DNA from: Naegleria lovaniensis
Lineage: Eukaryota > Heterolobosea > Eutetramitea > Acrasida > Naegleriidae
NCBI RefSeq assembly: GCF_003324165.1
Contig: NW_025407852.1
Span: 27,650-91,649, forward strand
Length of the DNA: 64,000 nt
Reading direction: 5' to 3'
Below, in pieces: positions 40,618 through 51,582 of the stretch; within the stretch, counting starts at the first letter, position 1; every line of letters starts with the position of its first letter. Both the position numbers and the translations under genes were made by a program. The notes below the pieces were generated by a model, which worked only from the letters and a program-made list of their open reading frames with translations, had not been told where the DNA came from and did not search any database.

Positions 40618-43600
40618 ATGCACAAACTCTCTCTGCTCCTCGTACTGAGCTGGCTATTTCTCTTCCAATTACTGTTGCATGTGAACGTGGTGGCAGCAAC
40701 AACGTTTTACATGTCTCCAAATGGACGTGACAGAAACAATGGCCTCTCAACCACAAGACCATTCCAATCATTCTCGAAGGCATTTTCTACAATGTCCAGA
40801 GGTGATTCATTGATCTTGCTCGATGGTGTTTATTCTGAAAATGCTGGAACTGGTGTCATTGTTAATCCACTCAACGGAGGTTCAAGCTTGTCAGCACAGC
40901 CACTGTCAGGTGTCAATCTCACCATACCAACCATGATTCGAGCTCTCAATCCAGGACAAGTTCGAATCCAAGGTGGTTTACAAATTGGTACCTCCACACG
41001 AAAAGATACTTTTATTACAATTCAGGGAATCACCTTTGAAGGCGACTCGGTGATTGAAAATTGTGATTTTTGCACCGTTCAACAATGTGGATTTTACGGA
41101 TCGTTGTGGATTGGAACCAATAATCACCAAATGGACAATCAGTACAATCTCATTGAAGATTGTTGGGTATGGGGTTCTCAACGACGAATTTTTGCAGGAC
41201 TATTCCAATCGAATTACAATGTCTGGAGACGAGTTGTGATTCGAGGAGATGGTTGTGGAGTTCCTGCATGTGCGACCGCTCCCAATGTTGGATTCGCTGT
41301 TTATCAAGCTCATGACAATATCATTGAGAATGTTCTTGTGATGGATCGAATTTTGGCTCCAACAGATTCTTCATTTGCCGATTTTGCTGCGGCTTCTCAA
41401 TCTCAAGATTCGAATTTTTTCAGTGGACGAAACAAATGGTTGGGCTGTATGTCCATTCATTCCCCTGATAGTGGATTTTATTTTGAACCAGATAGAACTC
41501 TCGATCCAACCTTTGTATTGCGTCATTGTGTGTCTGTGAATTCGAATGGAACTGGTTTTAACATGGCACGAAATGGTTCCAATCTTGTTTTGGAGAATTT
41601 AATGGCCATTCGCTCACAATGGGACGGAGTGAGAGTTGGACCTGAAGACGCTCTCTTGAGTGGTACCGTGCGAAATATTGTTTCATTTCAATCAGGACGT
41701 TATGGATTCAATTCAAAATTTGAGCCTTCCTATGTGAATGTGTTTGGTTCTGGTATTTCGAATTTTCAACAAACCAGTGGAACTCTTGGAGTTTCGACCA
41801 CAGATCCAACTGCAGCAGGAGCTTTAAAGTATCCAGTTCGTATCGAAACAAATTCATTCCTTGATGGAGCTGGTTTCTCTGGTGAGAATATTGGAGCAGA
41901 TATTTTACAAAAGTATGGGGATGACGGTTCTCGATTTGGAGATCTTTTTGTTGAACGACAAACAGTGTCCTTGTGGCCATGGCCATATGAAGATCGAATC
42001 AAAAAGGAAATGTGTAGTAATGGAACAACACGAGGTTTTTGTTCATTGGGAAGGCAATTGGATGGTGTCAGCTCTGTCACTTTGACTTCCTATATTTGGG
42101 AATTATTGGGAAATGCCATTCCTAATACCATATATCCATCATGCTTTGGTTTGACAGCTCCAAATCCAGGTGTGTGTTCGTCTCACGGCTTATGTGTGGC
42201 TCAGGACAATTGTGTTTGCAATACGTATTACTATGGACCACAATGTCAGTTTTCAAATTGTGCCAATCATGGAAACTTTTCTAACGTGACCATGACCTGC
42301 AATTGTTTTAGTGGATACACTGGCATGAATTGTGAAATTCCAATTTGTAACAACATTCCAGCCAATGACACTTCCAATGTTTGTTCTCGACATGGAACCT
42401 GTGTGGACATGAATGCTTGTATGTGCGAATCGGGTTACCAAGGTTCTGATTGTCAAATTCCATTGTGTTACGATATTTTGGCCTCCAATCCAACCGTATG
42501 TTCTGGACATGGAGCATGTATTGATTACAACCAATGTGTATGTGTCATGCCACCAAATGCCTACACGGGAGTTGAATGTGAAATTCCCATTTGTTACAAT
42601 ATATCTGCTACAGATCCAAGAGTTTGTTCTTCCCATGGAGCGTGTATTACTCCCGATCAATGCAGTTGTGCATCGCAATTTTTTGGATCTCAATGTGAAC
42701 AAACCATGTGTTACGGAGTTTCATCTACGAATACCACCAAAGCATGTTCTGGAAATGGACAATGTGTCTCATTCAACAATTGTCAATGTCGAGAGGGGTT
42801 TACTGGCTTGCAATGCGAAACTCAAACTTGTTTCTCAAAGGCAGCGAATGATAGTTCAGTATGTCATTCACACGGTCGATGCGTTGGTCCCGATCAATGT
42901 CAATGTGATATCAATTGGATTGGATTTGATTGTTCTGTTTTTGCATGCATTCCAGTCATAGATGGTACGACTTTGAATCAAACGTTGCAATGTAAGAATG
43001 AAAATGATACAGGAAATATTAAGCAAGAGCTACAAGTACAAACACTCTCAAATATTACTCAATTAGATTCAAAGAATGTCACATTTTCAACGTTTCAAAA
43101 CATTCTCGTTTCATTTCCTTCGAATATTTCCTCTCAAATTGGAAACAACCAAGTAACAACCATTTCTTAATAATTGCCATTTCACAAAACATTTCTCAAC
43201 CTATGCATTCTGAAGTGATATCTCCAATTGTGCAGATTGTACTTTCGAAAGGAAATGGTACGTCACTGAGAGTTCATGATCTGACAAACTACATTGAAAT
43301 TTCTTTTTCGAACATTACGATCAAAGACGACACTGTGGATTATGAATGTGTGTACTTTGATGAAATTTCACACGACTGGAGCTCGGATGGGATGTCATCC
43401 CAATACGATTCGAGAACATTGACCATGAAATGTCTCACATCTCACTTGACATCTTTTGCAGTTATTGATTTGAATTTCAAAAAAGCTGTCAATAATCAAC
43501 CAAAACCCAACACACCACCTTCATTCTCAATCAAGAAAGATGCAAATGGTAATGTGGATGCCACTGCTGCCATTGCTGCAACAGTCTCTATTTTGGGTTC

Positions 43601-43682
43601 AGTACTTGTGTGTGGAATCATCATTTCAATTTCAATTGCCATTGTTGCTGTAGCCATGCGATCACGAAAGAGCCATGTTTGA
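40618..43682 (+). CDS. Secreted beta-helix / EGF-repeat membrane protein with GPS-like motif (one frame break)
   Basis: ATG 40618 starts a clear signal peptide (LSLLLVLSWLFLFQLLLHVNVVAA). Residues about 28-470 form a right-handed beta-helix (FYMSPNGRDRNNGLSTTRPFQSFSKAF at the start, typical of DUF1565/pectate-lyase-like folds). About eight EGF-like repeats of the form CSxHGxCVxxxxCxCxxGYxGxxC follow (510-780), then a GAIN-like stretch with a GPS-like end (MKCLTSHLTSFAV), one membrane helix (AATVSILGSVLVCGIIISISIAIVAV) and a short basic tail. The frame breaks near 43165: ACC ATT TCT TAA; adding one T gives TTISLIIAISQNISQP and joins the second frame to the stop at 43682 (1021 residues). It is probably a cell-surface adhesion or recognition protein; unlike adhesion GPCRs it has a single membrane pass. 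Confidence 0.82.
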
Positions 43683-43714
43683 CCATGAATAAATTGAATG
43701 ATTTGTATTAAAAT

Positions 43715-45314
43715 TCATTCTTGAACCATTGTTGCCGTCTCTTCGTTAAGATTTTCTAAAACATTGTTCTCTGCTGGGGCAGAGGTTATTTCGACATTTT
43801 CATGAAAGACGCCGACAATGGTTTCTCCATGCTTCATGGTAATGAAATAATCACTGGGGAGTTTTCTCTCGATCAATCCCTTTTCCAATAATTGTTTGGG
43901 CTCCATGACTGGCTCAAGTGTTAATATAAAAGTTCCCCAGTGCATTCCTATTTTCAAGGTGAATTTTGTGACAATAGAGATCAATAGAATGTTATGCATG
44001 GAACTGTGGAAAACCATCCTAAAACTTACCAATGCTTTTCTTTGCACCAACTTCTTGAGCAATGGTTATCGCTTCTTCAGGATCCACATGTTGGTCCTTC
44101 AAAAACTGCCTTGGATGATATGCTCCGATTGGAATAAACGCTAAATCAATGGGTCCAAAGCGTTTTCCAATTTCTGTAAATGTCTGTGAATTGTAACCCG
44201 TGTCACCAGCATGCCAAAATTTCACACTTTTACCACTGTCAATCGTCTGTTCATCTCTGTGTATCACAGATTTAAATTCAATTCCCCACGAGCCCCATAG
44301 AGCCTCGTTTCGATCTGCAAAACTTCTAGATCCCCAATGTTGAGCTGGTAAAAATTCAAATCGAATTTCACTTTCAACACTTATCAAAGAGTTATTTGCA
44401 TGTTTTGCAGAAACCTTAAAAGTCACATCTTTCCACCAATCCAATTCATATAATTTTGAATTCATCTTTTCTTGATTCAAATACCCACTTTGCATCCATT
44501 TATATTTACACTTGTAAGGCAACAAAATGATTGGATCATGATACTTTTGAAGGTCACGTATGGATGCTTCACATAAATGATCGTAATGATTATGTGACAC
44601 ACAAACGAAATGAATTGGAGGTAACTTGGCAATATCATCGACTGGAATTTTCTTAATTCTTTTAGGTCCAAAAAACGAAACGGGACTACATCTCTCAGCA
44701 AATACTGGATCTGTCAAGATGTTAATCCCACGGTATTGGATTAAAAATGTGGAATGACCAATCCATGTCACTTGATAAGTTGTTGAGCTCTTGTCAAACT
44801 CATGTTGAGTACTGATCGGTTGAGTGTCAGCATTCACGACTGTATGGAATGGATGAGGTTGAAATAATAAATCCCATTGAGGTTGTAACTGAGGTAATTC
44901 TTCATCTGAAGGAACACTAGGTCGATTTGGTAATTGTTTCAATATCGAGAAATAATCGCTCATGGATTTTTCGTGTGTGATGCCAATCCATGGATCGAAA
45001 AACTTTTCGGGTTCAATTTTATATTCTACATGAGAGGATGGTTCTGTCGTGTCATGATTATTGTTGTTGTCAGAATGATTGAGTTTTTGAATAAATTCTG
45101 AAAGTGATTTCTTCTTACGATCGGAAACGACCCAATGAGAAGGAATCAATGAATTCACAAGAGTAGTAGTACCACTACTATTGGAAGAAGCGCTCGTTGA
45201 AGCCGAGGATGGTATTAGGAGAAGATCATTGGTAGAACCTCCACGGACATGTTCAATAGTGACCTCGGAAAAGAGGTATTGTGACTTGTTTGTGGATGCT
45301 ACTCTGTCTGACAT
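43715..45314 (-). CDS. NAPE-PLD-like metallo-beta-lactamase-fold hydrolase
   Basis: Exons (minus): 45314-44030 and 43947-43715; the 82-nt intron has GTAAGT and AATAG; 505 residues. The signature of N-acyl-phosphatidylethanolamine phospholipase D is clear: WIGHSTFLIQYRGINILTDPVF, FGPKRIKKIPV, the zinc-binding VSHNHYDHL, then FLPAQHWGSRSF, FWHAGDTGYN and PIGAYHPR, and MHWGTF after the intron. All metal ligands (HxHxDH, later His and Asp) are present. Family reaction: releases N-acylethanolamine and phosphatidic acid from membrane NAPE; bacterial and protist relatives may use other substrates. The N-terminal ~90 residues are low-complexity. Confidence 0.92.
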
Positions 45315-45598
45315 TTTGGTGATAATTGATTGTTTTTTTGTTGTCGTGTTGCTGGAATCGAACAGTTTTCAAATGCGCTGTAAATTGTGCGCTCGCATTT
45401 CAGGACAGCGAGGAGTGTTTTTAAATGCACGTTCTGAAAGTTCTGAAGTTTGTTTGAAACGTGTTGGAAGGAGGAAATGGATGATTCACATGATTGCACA
45501 TTCATATATATCAAATTTGTTAGTCATGCATATATTGGAGTGCTTTACAACATTTGTTTTTTACAACATTCTTAATCCACATAGTAAGCATGATGTAT

Positions 45599-46279
45599 TT
45601 AGAGCAATTCATTCACTTTCTGAATGAAAAGAGTGCCTCGTTCTTCAGTGTATGCTTCCTCTCTGGTCTTGTACAATAAGGTTCCATCTTTGGCAAACAC
45701 ACAAATACAAATCTTGTCATCACTCTCAATGCCGAGAGCTTGTCTGAATTTCACCTGATCCGTATGAATCAAATAGGTACGTTGTCGAATGAGATCATCT
45801 ACAGTTCCGTAACGAACAGCCTCAAATATTCCTCTACCAATTTATTCATTCCAAAAGAATATATTTGTAAAAAGCATCCATCATTCATGAATATTGAAAT
45901 TCAAATAGGTTCAGTTGGGAACGTTAACACATTGAGATGATAAGCCTACCTTGCCAAGAGCCAATACATTTCCGGCTTTTCATCATCATGAATAATTTTG
46001 ATCCCGATGATGATGAACAAGATGAATGAACAAACAACAACAACAACCTACCAGCAATGGAAATACATTAAAATCCACATCCTTCTCCTTCCATTCTCCT
46101 CCTTCTCGTTTCATATCTGCAAAAACAGCTTGCCAAGTCTTGGTATGTTCCTTTTGCTCTTTTGAAAATCCAAACACTGCAATATTAATCTTCTTGGAAA
46201 AGCTCGATGGGAATGAATGTTCTTCTCTCGATTCAATTTGCATACCCGAGATGGTAGGAAGTGTGGGTTGTTGGGACAT
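45599..46279 (-). CDS. Small protein of 162 aa, three exons including a 26-nt microexon
   Basis: Exons (minus): 46279-46052, 45975-45950 and 45833-45599; introns 76 and 116 nt, donors GTAGGT and GTAGGC. Phases close exactly (489 nt). The sequence contains KINIAVFGFSKEQKEHTKTWQAVFADM, then after the microexon (PEMYWLLAR) GIFEAVRYGTVDDLIRQRTYLIHTD and DDKICICVFAKDGTLLYKTREEAYTEERGTLFIQKVNELL. The alternating strand-helix pattern with a late FAKDGTLLY strand pair resembles a thioredoxin-like or Atp10-like fold without the CxxC motif. That is only a resemblance; no family was recognised with certainty. Confidence 0.6.
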
Positions 46280-46577
46280 TTTTTATTGTTGTTACTCGAG
46301 GCTTTTTGCCGAATGCAATCGTGGAATTTCCATAAATGAACAATTAAGAATATTTGAGAAGTAACGGGAGTTTCTTGAATGTATAGAAGATACATCTCTT
46401 GATACAGGTACTGAAGAAGAAGAGGAAAGTAGTATTCACTAGATTCTTAACATTGTCACATTTTTGAATCTTACGGAATCACACAAGTGACAAATGGCAT
46501 GTGTTTAAAAAATTCCTTTTTTGTTATCAAGGACAAGTCTTGTTTTGGATAAACAATCAAAACCAATGGGCCTTGGC
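46280..46577. other. Intergenic between the small spliced gene and a transposon
   Basis: AT-rich sequence of about 300 bp with no gene seen. It includes the promoter of the minus-strand gene at 46279 and runs to the AGAGA target copy of the 46583-51491 element. Confidence 0.4.
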
Positions 46578-46640
46578 AGAGACACCACAAACTACGCCTG
46601 AGCGTAAAGTGCAAAAACTGACGAAGAAAAAATTCGGCTC
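46578..46640. repeat. Left target duplication and inverted terminal repeat of the RAG1/Transib-like element
   Basis: AGAGA (46578-46582), then the 16-bp perfect block CACCACAAACTACGCC, a 15-bp non-matching spacer and a second conserved block ending ATTCGGCTC at 46640. The two-block layout with a spacer recalls heptamer-spacer-nonamer signals only loosely; the spacer lengths differ between the ends (15 bp here, 5 bp on the right). Confidence 0.8.
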
Positions 46641-46739
46641 GTTTTAGTAAGTCCCGGAGTCAAAAAAAATGGAGTGATTGGTCTGTGGTGTTGTTTTCTG
46701 CTTCTCACACAAAAAAACACACCAACAACACACAACAAC

Positions 46740-47903
46740 ATGGAAGCTGAATTAGTGGTCATTGAAGAGGGTACTGTGCCTCTATACTGTGTAAGTAATT
46801 GATTATCCATATTACCACAACAACAACAACATCAAACAACAATTTCAACACCGACACTAATCTTTACCTCAGCTTGGTGTTTCTGATTGTGATTCGAGTT
46901 GCGAAACAAATAGTAATCACGTAAGTACTAGTGAATATCGTTCACCTTGTATTGATCTCAATTATATCAAGGCCTATGAATCACCAGCATTGGATAGCCA
47001 ATCCACAACGAACCAGAGTACGAACAATGTAAGTATTATGTTTGTCCATTATTCAGTAGTAACACATTTCAAGATTCCTTCATCATCAAGCATCGAGATG
47101 AACACTTCTCAGCCATCATCACCAGTAATAACTACTACCTCTACAGTATGTTTCAAATTTGTTGCAATGTGTTTGCTTAACTTGTTCAGGAATGGATCTT
47201 CACAGACGAAACTATGTCATTTCCACCTTGCTGTCTATTGCCTAGCACAAGCAGCTTCTCTGGTATTGTTGATGAGACACAATGTACGATAACACCAAAC
47301 AACAAATGTGATGATGACAATATTTCCCAACAGAGCAAAAAACGAAAATCAAGAACCACAGATGAAGCTGCTGAAGACACTCACAAGGAATATCAATTCA
47401 CTTTAGAGAAAGGACTGTTTGAATTTGTACCAAAATATAATTCCTTTAAAGAAGTACCAGATGAGAAGAAACAAATTTATGGAATTATATGGGAACAGTT
47501 CGCCAAATGTGCAAGAAATATTATTTATCAACATCTACAGATGAGATGTTCAAACTCCATCAGCCATGAAACGGTTGGATGTTGCAACCCAAACGTGTTT
47601 TATCTTGCTCTGAGGGGAACAAAGGCTAAATATTACCAATGGTATCAAGACATTTTGTGGAATGGCCTAAAGAAGAGACAGAAGTGCATTCAATTCAGAT
47701 TTACTGACAGTGTTCCTCCTTTAGACAAATGCAAGCATTGGTCTGAGTTGGAAATTACTCACTCACGTCTTACACGTAAATTCGGAAAGAAGATTACGAA
47801 ACACAAGATGAAAATTGTATACATTTCTCTCACATGTAATGTGGAAACTAATCAAGTGTGGACATCGTTCAAGTTTGACAAAGAATTCGAGTTTGTACAA
47901 TAA
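46740..47903 (+). CDS. Element-encoded accessory protein, four exons, unknown function
   Basis: The ATG at 46740 is in ACAACAACATGG context. Exons: 46740-46790, 46873-47028, 47074-47145 and 47190-47903; introns 82, 45 and 44 nt, all phase 0 with GTAAGT or GTATGT donors. Within exon 2, 46921-46971 (GTAAGTA...ATCAAG, 51 nt) could be an optional in-frame intron. About 330 residues: an acidic, Ser/Thr-rich leader, a basic KKRKSRT stretch and a conserved-looking C-terminal domain rich in Trp, Cys and basic residues (YYQWYQDILWNGLKKRQKC...HWSELEITHSRLTRKFGKKITKHKM). It does not resemble RAG2 (no kelch repeats). Its place inside the element, upstream of the DDE gene, suggests a transposition or DNA-binding role. 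Confidence 0.6.
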
Positions 47904-47943
47904 AACAATTGAATTCAATCCTCAATACTCTAAATCACAAAAA

Positions 47944-50900
47944 ATGTCATCAAATTGGAACTTTTCATCACCATCCACAAACCAAACCACATCTAACAAC
48001 AACTTTTTTGAAGGTCAATCATATGGACTTTCAAATCAAAATCACCACATATGGTGTTCCTCTCCATTATCTTCTTTCAATGTGCAATCATCGTCATCTA
48101 CTGGTTTCAGTAGCATTAATCCGGGATCTTTTCAATTTGATTCACCAAGAACATCCACACTATCTTTCGAAAGAATTTATGAAGATCTAATACAACCAAA
48201 CCAATCCAATTCAATGAGCTATCAGAATATCCCTATTCAATATGGAGGATGTGAACATTTATTTCAAAATCATCAATCCTATTATCCACAATTCAATCAG
48301 CAATACATCACACAATCTTCTCATAATTTCTCCACAACCCAACATAACCTTGACAATCCGAACACATTATCATCTCAACCTTCACAACATGAAACCAATC
48401 AATCAAACCAACATTCAAACACACAACAAAATACAACAATTACTTTTGTCGATGGCTTCACTCGCATAAAACAAAAGCGAGGAAGACCACCGAGCACAGA
48501 AAACAAATTGAAAAATATTATTGATAATGCTGATCTCAATTTCTCTCAGTATAAGCTCCAAGGAGATGCTGTTATTAAATTAAAGAACAAGAGTTTTGCG
48601 ATATGTAACTCATTACATTTTAATATTGCAAATCCATCTATTGACAAGATGCAGAAAGAATTTCATCAATTCGAAAAAGAGACGAAATCTAATGGGAAGT
48701 TGTTGTTGACATGTAAAAAAGGCAGTGAAAAAACAACCAAAAGTATGATTGAACAAGACAAATCTCAATATACAAAAAGCAAGCTCGGATCATTACTTTG
48801 CGGAATCGAACTTTTGCTGTATAATAATGGAATTTCAAATTTCTCTGAATTTTTCGATCTATTGATTGACATGTTTCCCGATATTGTTTATCGAACATTA
48901 AGCAAACGAAAGGATTATGATGACATTGACACGAAAGTTCGAAAATTAGTCACAAACAAAAAAATACCAGAATATGACTCATATATCGAAATGTATCTAA
49001 ACAAACAAGAAAAAACAAACCCTATTGCCATTAATGATTACCCAAATGATCTCGATGATCCTGTTTCATCTGAAATTAGTTCTGAAATCGATGAAAATTT
49101 TGATGAATATGAAGAACATCAATCAAGTGAAGCAATTAATGAAACAACATCAACAATCTCACAAGAAGAACCTGTAAGCAGTAGTGTAGCTCTACAAACA
49201 AGCTCAAATGACGATGATGAAATGGATTGGGAGGACGATGATTATTCGCAAAGTGATGCTTCTTCATCGAGTGAAGAGACAAATCAAAGAAAAAAAGTGA
49301 CAAAACGAAAGTTGCGAGTAGTACGGAAAAAGTTACTTGATATCCAAGCGAAAGACAAAGCCAAAATCAGTAACACTCAATATAAGGAACTGGTGTCATC
49401 TTCAAGCTCCAAAACCACTCCTCTCTCAAGTATGTCATCAGTTCAATCTGTAGTTAGTATTAAGGCCTTAATTGAATTTAAAGGGACACATGAGAAGAAT
49501 GAAAATATTTTTTTCATCAGCCTTTATTCTTTAGTTAAATATATGATTGAATTATATGTACAATGGGTAAAACAAATATCAACAGACAAGGAATTAGCTG
49601 CTCATCTCAACGAAGAGGATAAAAATTGGAAAACAAAAATTAAGTGGTTCAAACTCAATCTCGATGGATCTAAAGGCCGTGTTACATTCGCATGCGCTCC
49701 ATTAAATATGAAAAATTTTGGGAGTCCTCAATCAAGAGAAGCAGTCCATCCTGTGGCTGTTTGGAAGGGAAAAGAAAATCAACTTCGAGCAATAACTGGA
49801 ATTATTCGAGTAATGATTGAATCGATGACATGTCATGGGGTGGATGTTGATGGAGTAAATCACAAGGTGGATTTTTGTGTCACAACAGATCTTCTTTCGT
49901 TAAAGCGTATCTCTAATCTTAAATTTTCACAAATGTGTCCATATTGCAATACATTGAATACTTTTTGTGACCATTTTCACCTCGCTAGAAGCAAAGAACA
50001 GTTGGGTTGTCTGCTCGGAGTTAGTCCATTCAAAATTGTCATCTGTTTGCTCCATATGAAAGAACGAATAATGGAAAGAATATTAATTGATGCAATAATG
50101 ACGAGCAACAAACGAGAAACTATTGTCAGGATCATTCGCAAGATTCCAAATCTCAATAATTTCAAAATAACTGAGAAAGGACAAAAGTTGAAGTGTTACT
50201 TAACCGGAAAACAAGTTAATTCCATTTTAAGCAATTTGAGAAGATTACGTAAGGTAATCGTTCCTCAATATATCACATTAATGAGCAAATTTAGAAATGT
50301 GTTGAAATTACTTCAAAATGAATCCTTTTCTGAATCCGAACTTAATAACCTTCAACTCAAGCTAAATGAGATGGAAGAAGTGGTTCAATCTCTTTATACT
50401 GATAGTGGTTCTCAAAGTTGGTATATGCATATTCTATTCCATCATGTAATTCCTTTAATCAAAGTATACGGAAATTTGGTTCACTTTGAAACACAGGGAT
50501 TCGAAGGAGCACACATTGATGATGAAAGGCGTATGAAAAACACATCCAACAATGGAGGAAAGTATAATTATTTGGACAGAATGTTTCCGACATGTAAAGA
50601 TCAAAGTTTGATCCAGTTCATGCTTCCGAAAATTAGGAGACTCATGGTATGTAGAGATTTGAAAATTCCCTTTCAAAACAGGCAACGAAACAATGAGAAG
50701 TACAAGCAATTTCTTGCAATACCCTACCCGATCTTCTCATTCCAAGAGGAAAATGTTGCCTTGTTGTCTTTTGTACCAGGGAAATCTCTCTCCGAAGTGT
50801 GTACCCGATGCGAAGATCACGAAGAACATGAAATAACCTCCAAATATGATCCAATTTCAAACGTTCAATATGGCAAGGACAATGCAAATGACAACGACGA

Positions 50901-50946
50901 TGAAAGCGATGCCATGAACATGTTTTCCCAAAGTTGTGATGTGTAA
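47944..50946 (+). CDS. Putative RAG1/Transib-type DDE transposase
   Basis: The ATG at 47944 follows CACAAAAA; 1000 residues. The first ~170 residues are Gln/Ser/Asn-rich, followed by an AT-hook-like KQKRGRPPS (about 180) and an acidic region (380-450). The core shows D574 (LNLDGSKGR), D649 (CVTTDLLS), a C665-x2-C668 pair 16 residues later (MCPYC), H829-x4-H834 (MHILFHHVIPL) and E854 (ETQGFEGAH) 20 residues after the last His. RAG1 has Asp708, CxxC at 727/730, HxxxxH at 937/942 and Glu962 exactly 20 residues after His942, with Gly in the same position between them. It would cut and join the element ends. The position of D574 as first Asp is less certain. Confidence 0.72.
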   Translation: MSSNWNFSSPSTNQTTSNNNFFEGQSYGLSNQNHHIWCSSPLSSFNVQSSSSTGFSSINPGSFQFDSPRTSTLSFERIYEDLIQPNQSNSMSYQNIPIQYGGCEHLFQNHQSYYPQFNQQYITQSSHNFSTTQHNLDNPNTLSSQPSQHETNQSNQHSNTQQNTTITFVDGFTRIKQKRGRPPSTENKLKNIIDNADLNFSQYKLQGDAVIKLKNKSFAICNSLHFNIANPSIDKMQKEFHQFEKETKSNGKLLLTCKKGSEKTTKSMIEQDKSQYTKSKLGSLLCGIELLLYNNGISNFSEFFDLLIDMFPDIVYRTLSKRKDYDDIDTKVRKLVTNKKIPEYDSYIEMYLNKQEKTNPIAINDYPNDLDDPVSSEISSEIDENFDEYEEHQSSEAINETTSTISQEEPVSSSVALQTSSNDDDEMDWEDDDYSQSDASSSSEETNQRKKVTKRKLRVVRKKLLDIQAKDKAKISNTQYKELVSSSSSKTTPLSSMSSVQSVVSIKALIEFKGTHEKNENIFFISLYSLVKYMIELYVQWVKQISTDKELAAHLNEEDKNWKTKIKWFKLNLDGSKGRVTFACAPLNMKNFGSPQSREAVHPVAVWKGKENQLRAITGIIRVMIESMTCHGVDVDGVNHKVDFCVTTDLLSLKRISNLKFSQMCPYCNTLNTFCDHFHLARSKEQLGCLLGVSPFKIVICLLHMKERIMERILIDAIMTSNKRETIVRIIRKIPNLNNFKITEKGQKLKCYLTGKQVNSILSNLRRLRKVIVPQYITLMSKFRNVLKLLQNESFSESELNNLQLKLNEMEEVVQSLYTDSGSQSWYMHILFHHVIPLIKVYGNLVHFETQGFEGAHIDDERRMKNTSNNGGKYNYLDRMFPTCKDQSLIQFMLPKIRRLMVCRDLKIPFQNRQRNNEKYKQFLAIPYPIFSFQEENVALLSFVPGKSLSEVCTRCEDHEEHEITSKYDPISNVQYGKDNANDNDDESDAMNMFSQSCDV

Positions 50947-51443
50947 TAAATTTTTTGTTAAAAATTAAATTAAATTTTTTACTTTTTGTTGTAATTTAAT
51001 TTTTCAAGTTGACATCGATTTTCACTCGAAAAAAAATGCCTTCACCTAAAGATGAGGTCGAGTATTTTAAATCACACACCTAAACTAAGATGACACAGCA
51101 ACTTTGATGTAACTTAGACACCAAGTGATCAGTACAACAAAAGATGGATTTTTATCGTGTAACGAGAAACTTGTTGAACGGAGTAATTACTGTGAATGTG
51201 AGTATTATCACCAACAATCAACTAATCCTTGTATAGGACAGTTCTTCTGTGGGAAGAGAACGAGAGATGAGCGCTGAAGAGAATTGCTTTCGAAACTTTA
51301 GTAACTGGCTTTGTACAATAGGTGTGGTCTTAATCAGGAGGACACTTTTAATGAACGAACGTCAGCACTGAATAAAACTTTACAAGATTCTGAACCAATC
51401 CCGGAGTTTCTGCATTTCGTTGTCAAAAAATTTTTGCCTTTTT
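50947..51443. other. Right non-coding arm of the RAG1/Transib-like element
   Basis: About 500 bp of AT-rich sequence after the transposase stop, with no credible coding frame. It begins with a T/A-rich stretch that probably contains the polyadenylation region and contains CCCGGAGT (near 51405), also present in direct orientation inside the left end (near 46653). Confidence 0.5.
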
Positions 51444-51496
51444 GAGTCGAATTTTTTCGCTGGCAGTTTTCTTATGGCGTAGTTTGTGGTGAGAGA
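51444..51496. repeat. Right inverted terminal repeat and target duplication of the RAG1/Transib-like element
   Basis: GAGTCGAATTTTTTCGCTGG and CAGTTTT (51444-51470), a 5-bp spacer, then GGCGTAGTTTGTGGTG (51476-51491) and AGAGA (51492-51496). Confidence 0.8.
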
Positions 51497-51582
51497 ACAC
51501 CTTCAAACACCTTCTTTGCATCTAAAAAAACAACTCAAATACGCGTGCAATAGATTTTCTCTCATAACTGTCAAACTTCACA

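Larger units (their letters stand above)
46583..51491. mobile_element. Complete DNA transposon, RAG1/Transib-like, 4909 bp
   Basis: The left end starts CACCACAAACTACGCC (46583-46598) and the right end is its exact reverse complement (51476-51491). The 5-bp sequence AGAGA flanks both ends (46578-46582 and 51492-51496). Inverted similarity continues inside: AAAACTG...GAAAAAATTCGGCTC at 46614-46640 against 51444-51470. The element carries two plus-strand genes: a four-exon gene (46740-47903) and a 1000-residue DDE protein (47944-50946). A 5-bp duplication and ends starting with CAC match the Transib/RAG superfamily, and the DDE protein agrees. Both genes are open, so the copy may be recent. It sits between two genes without breaking either. 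Confidence 0.85.
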
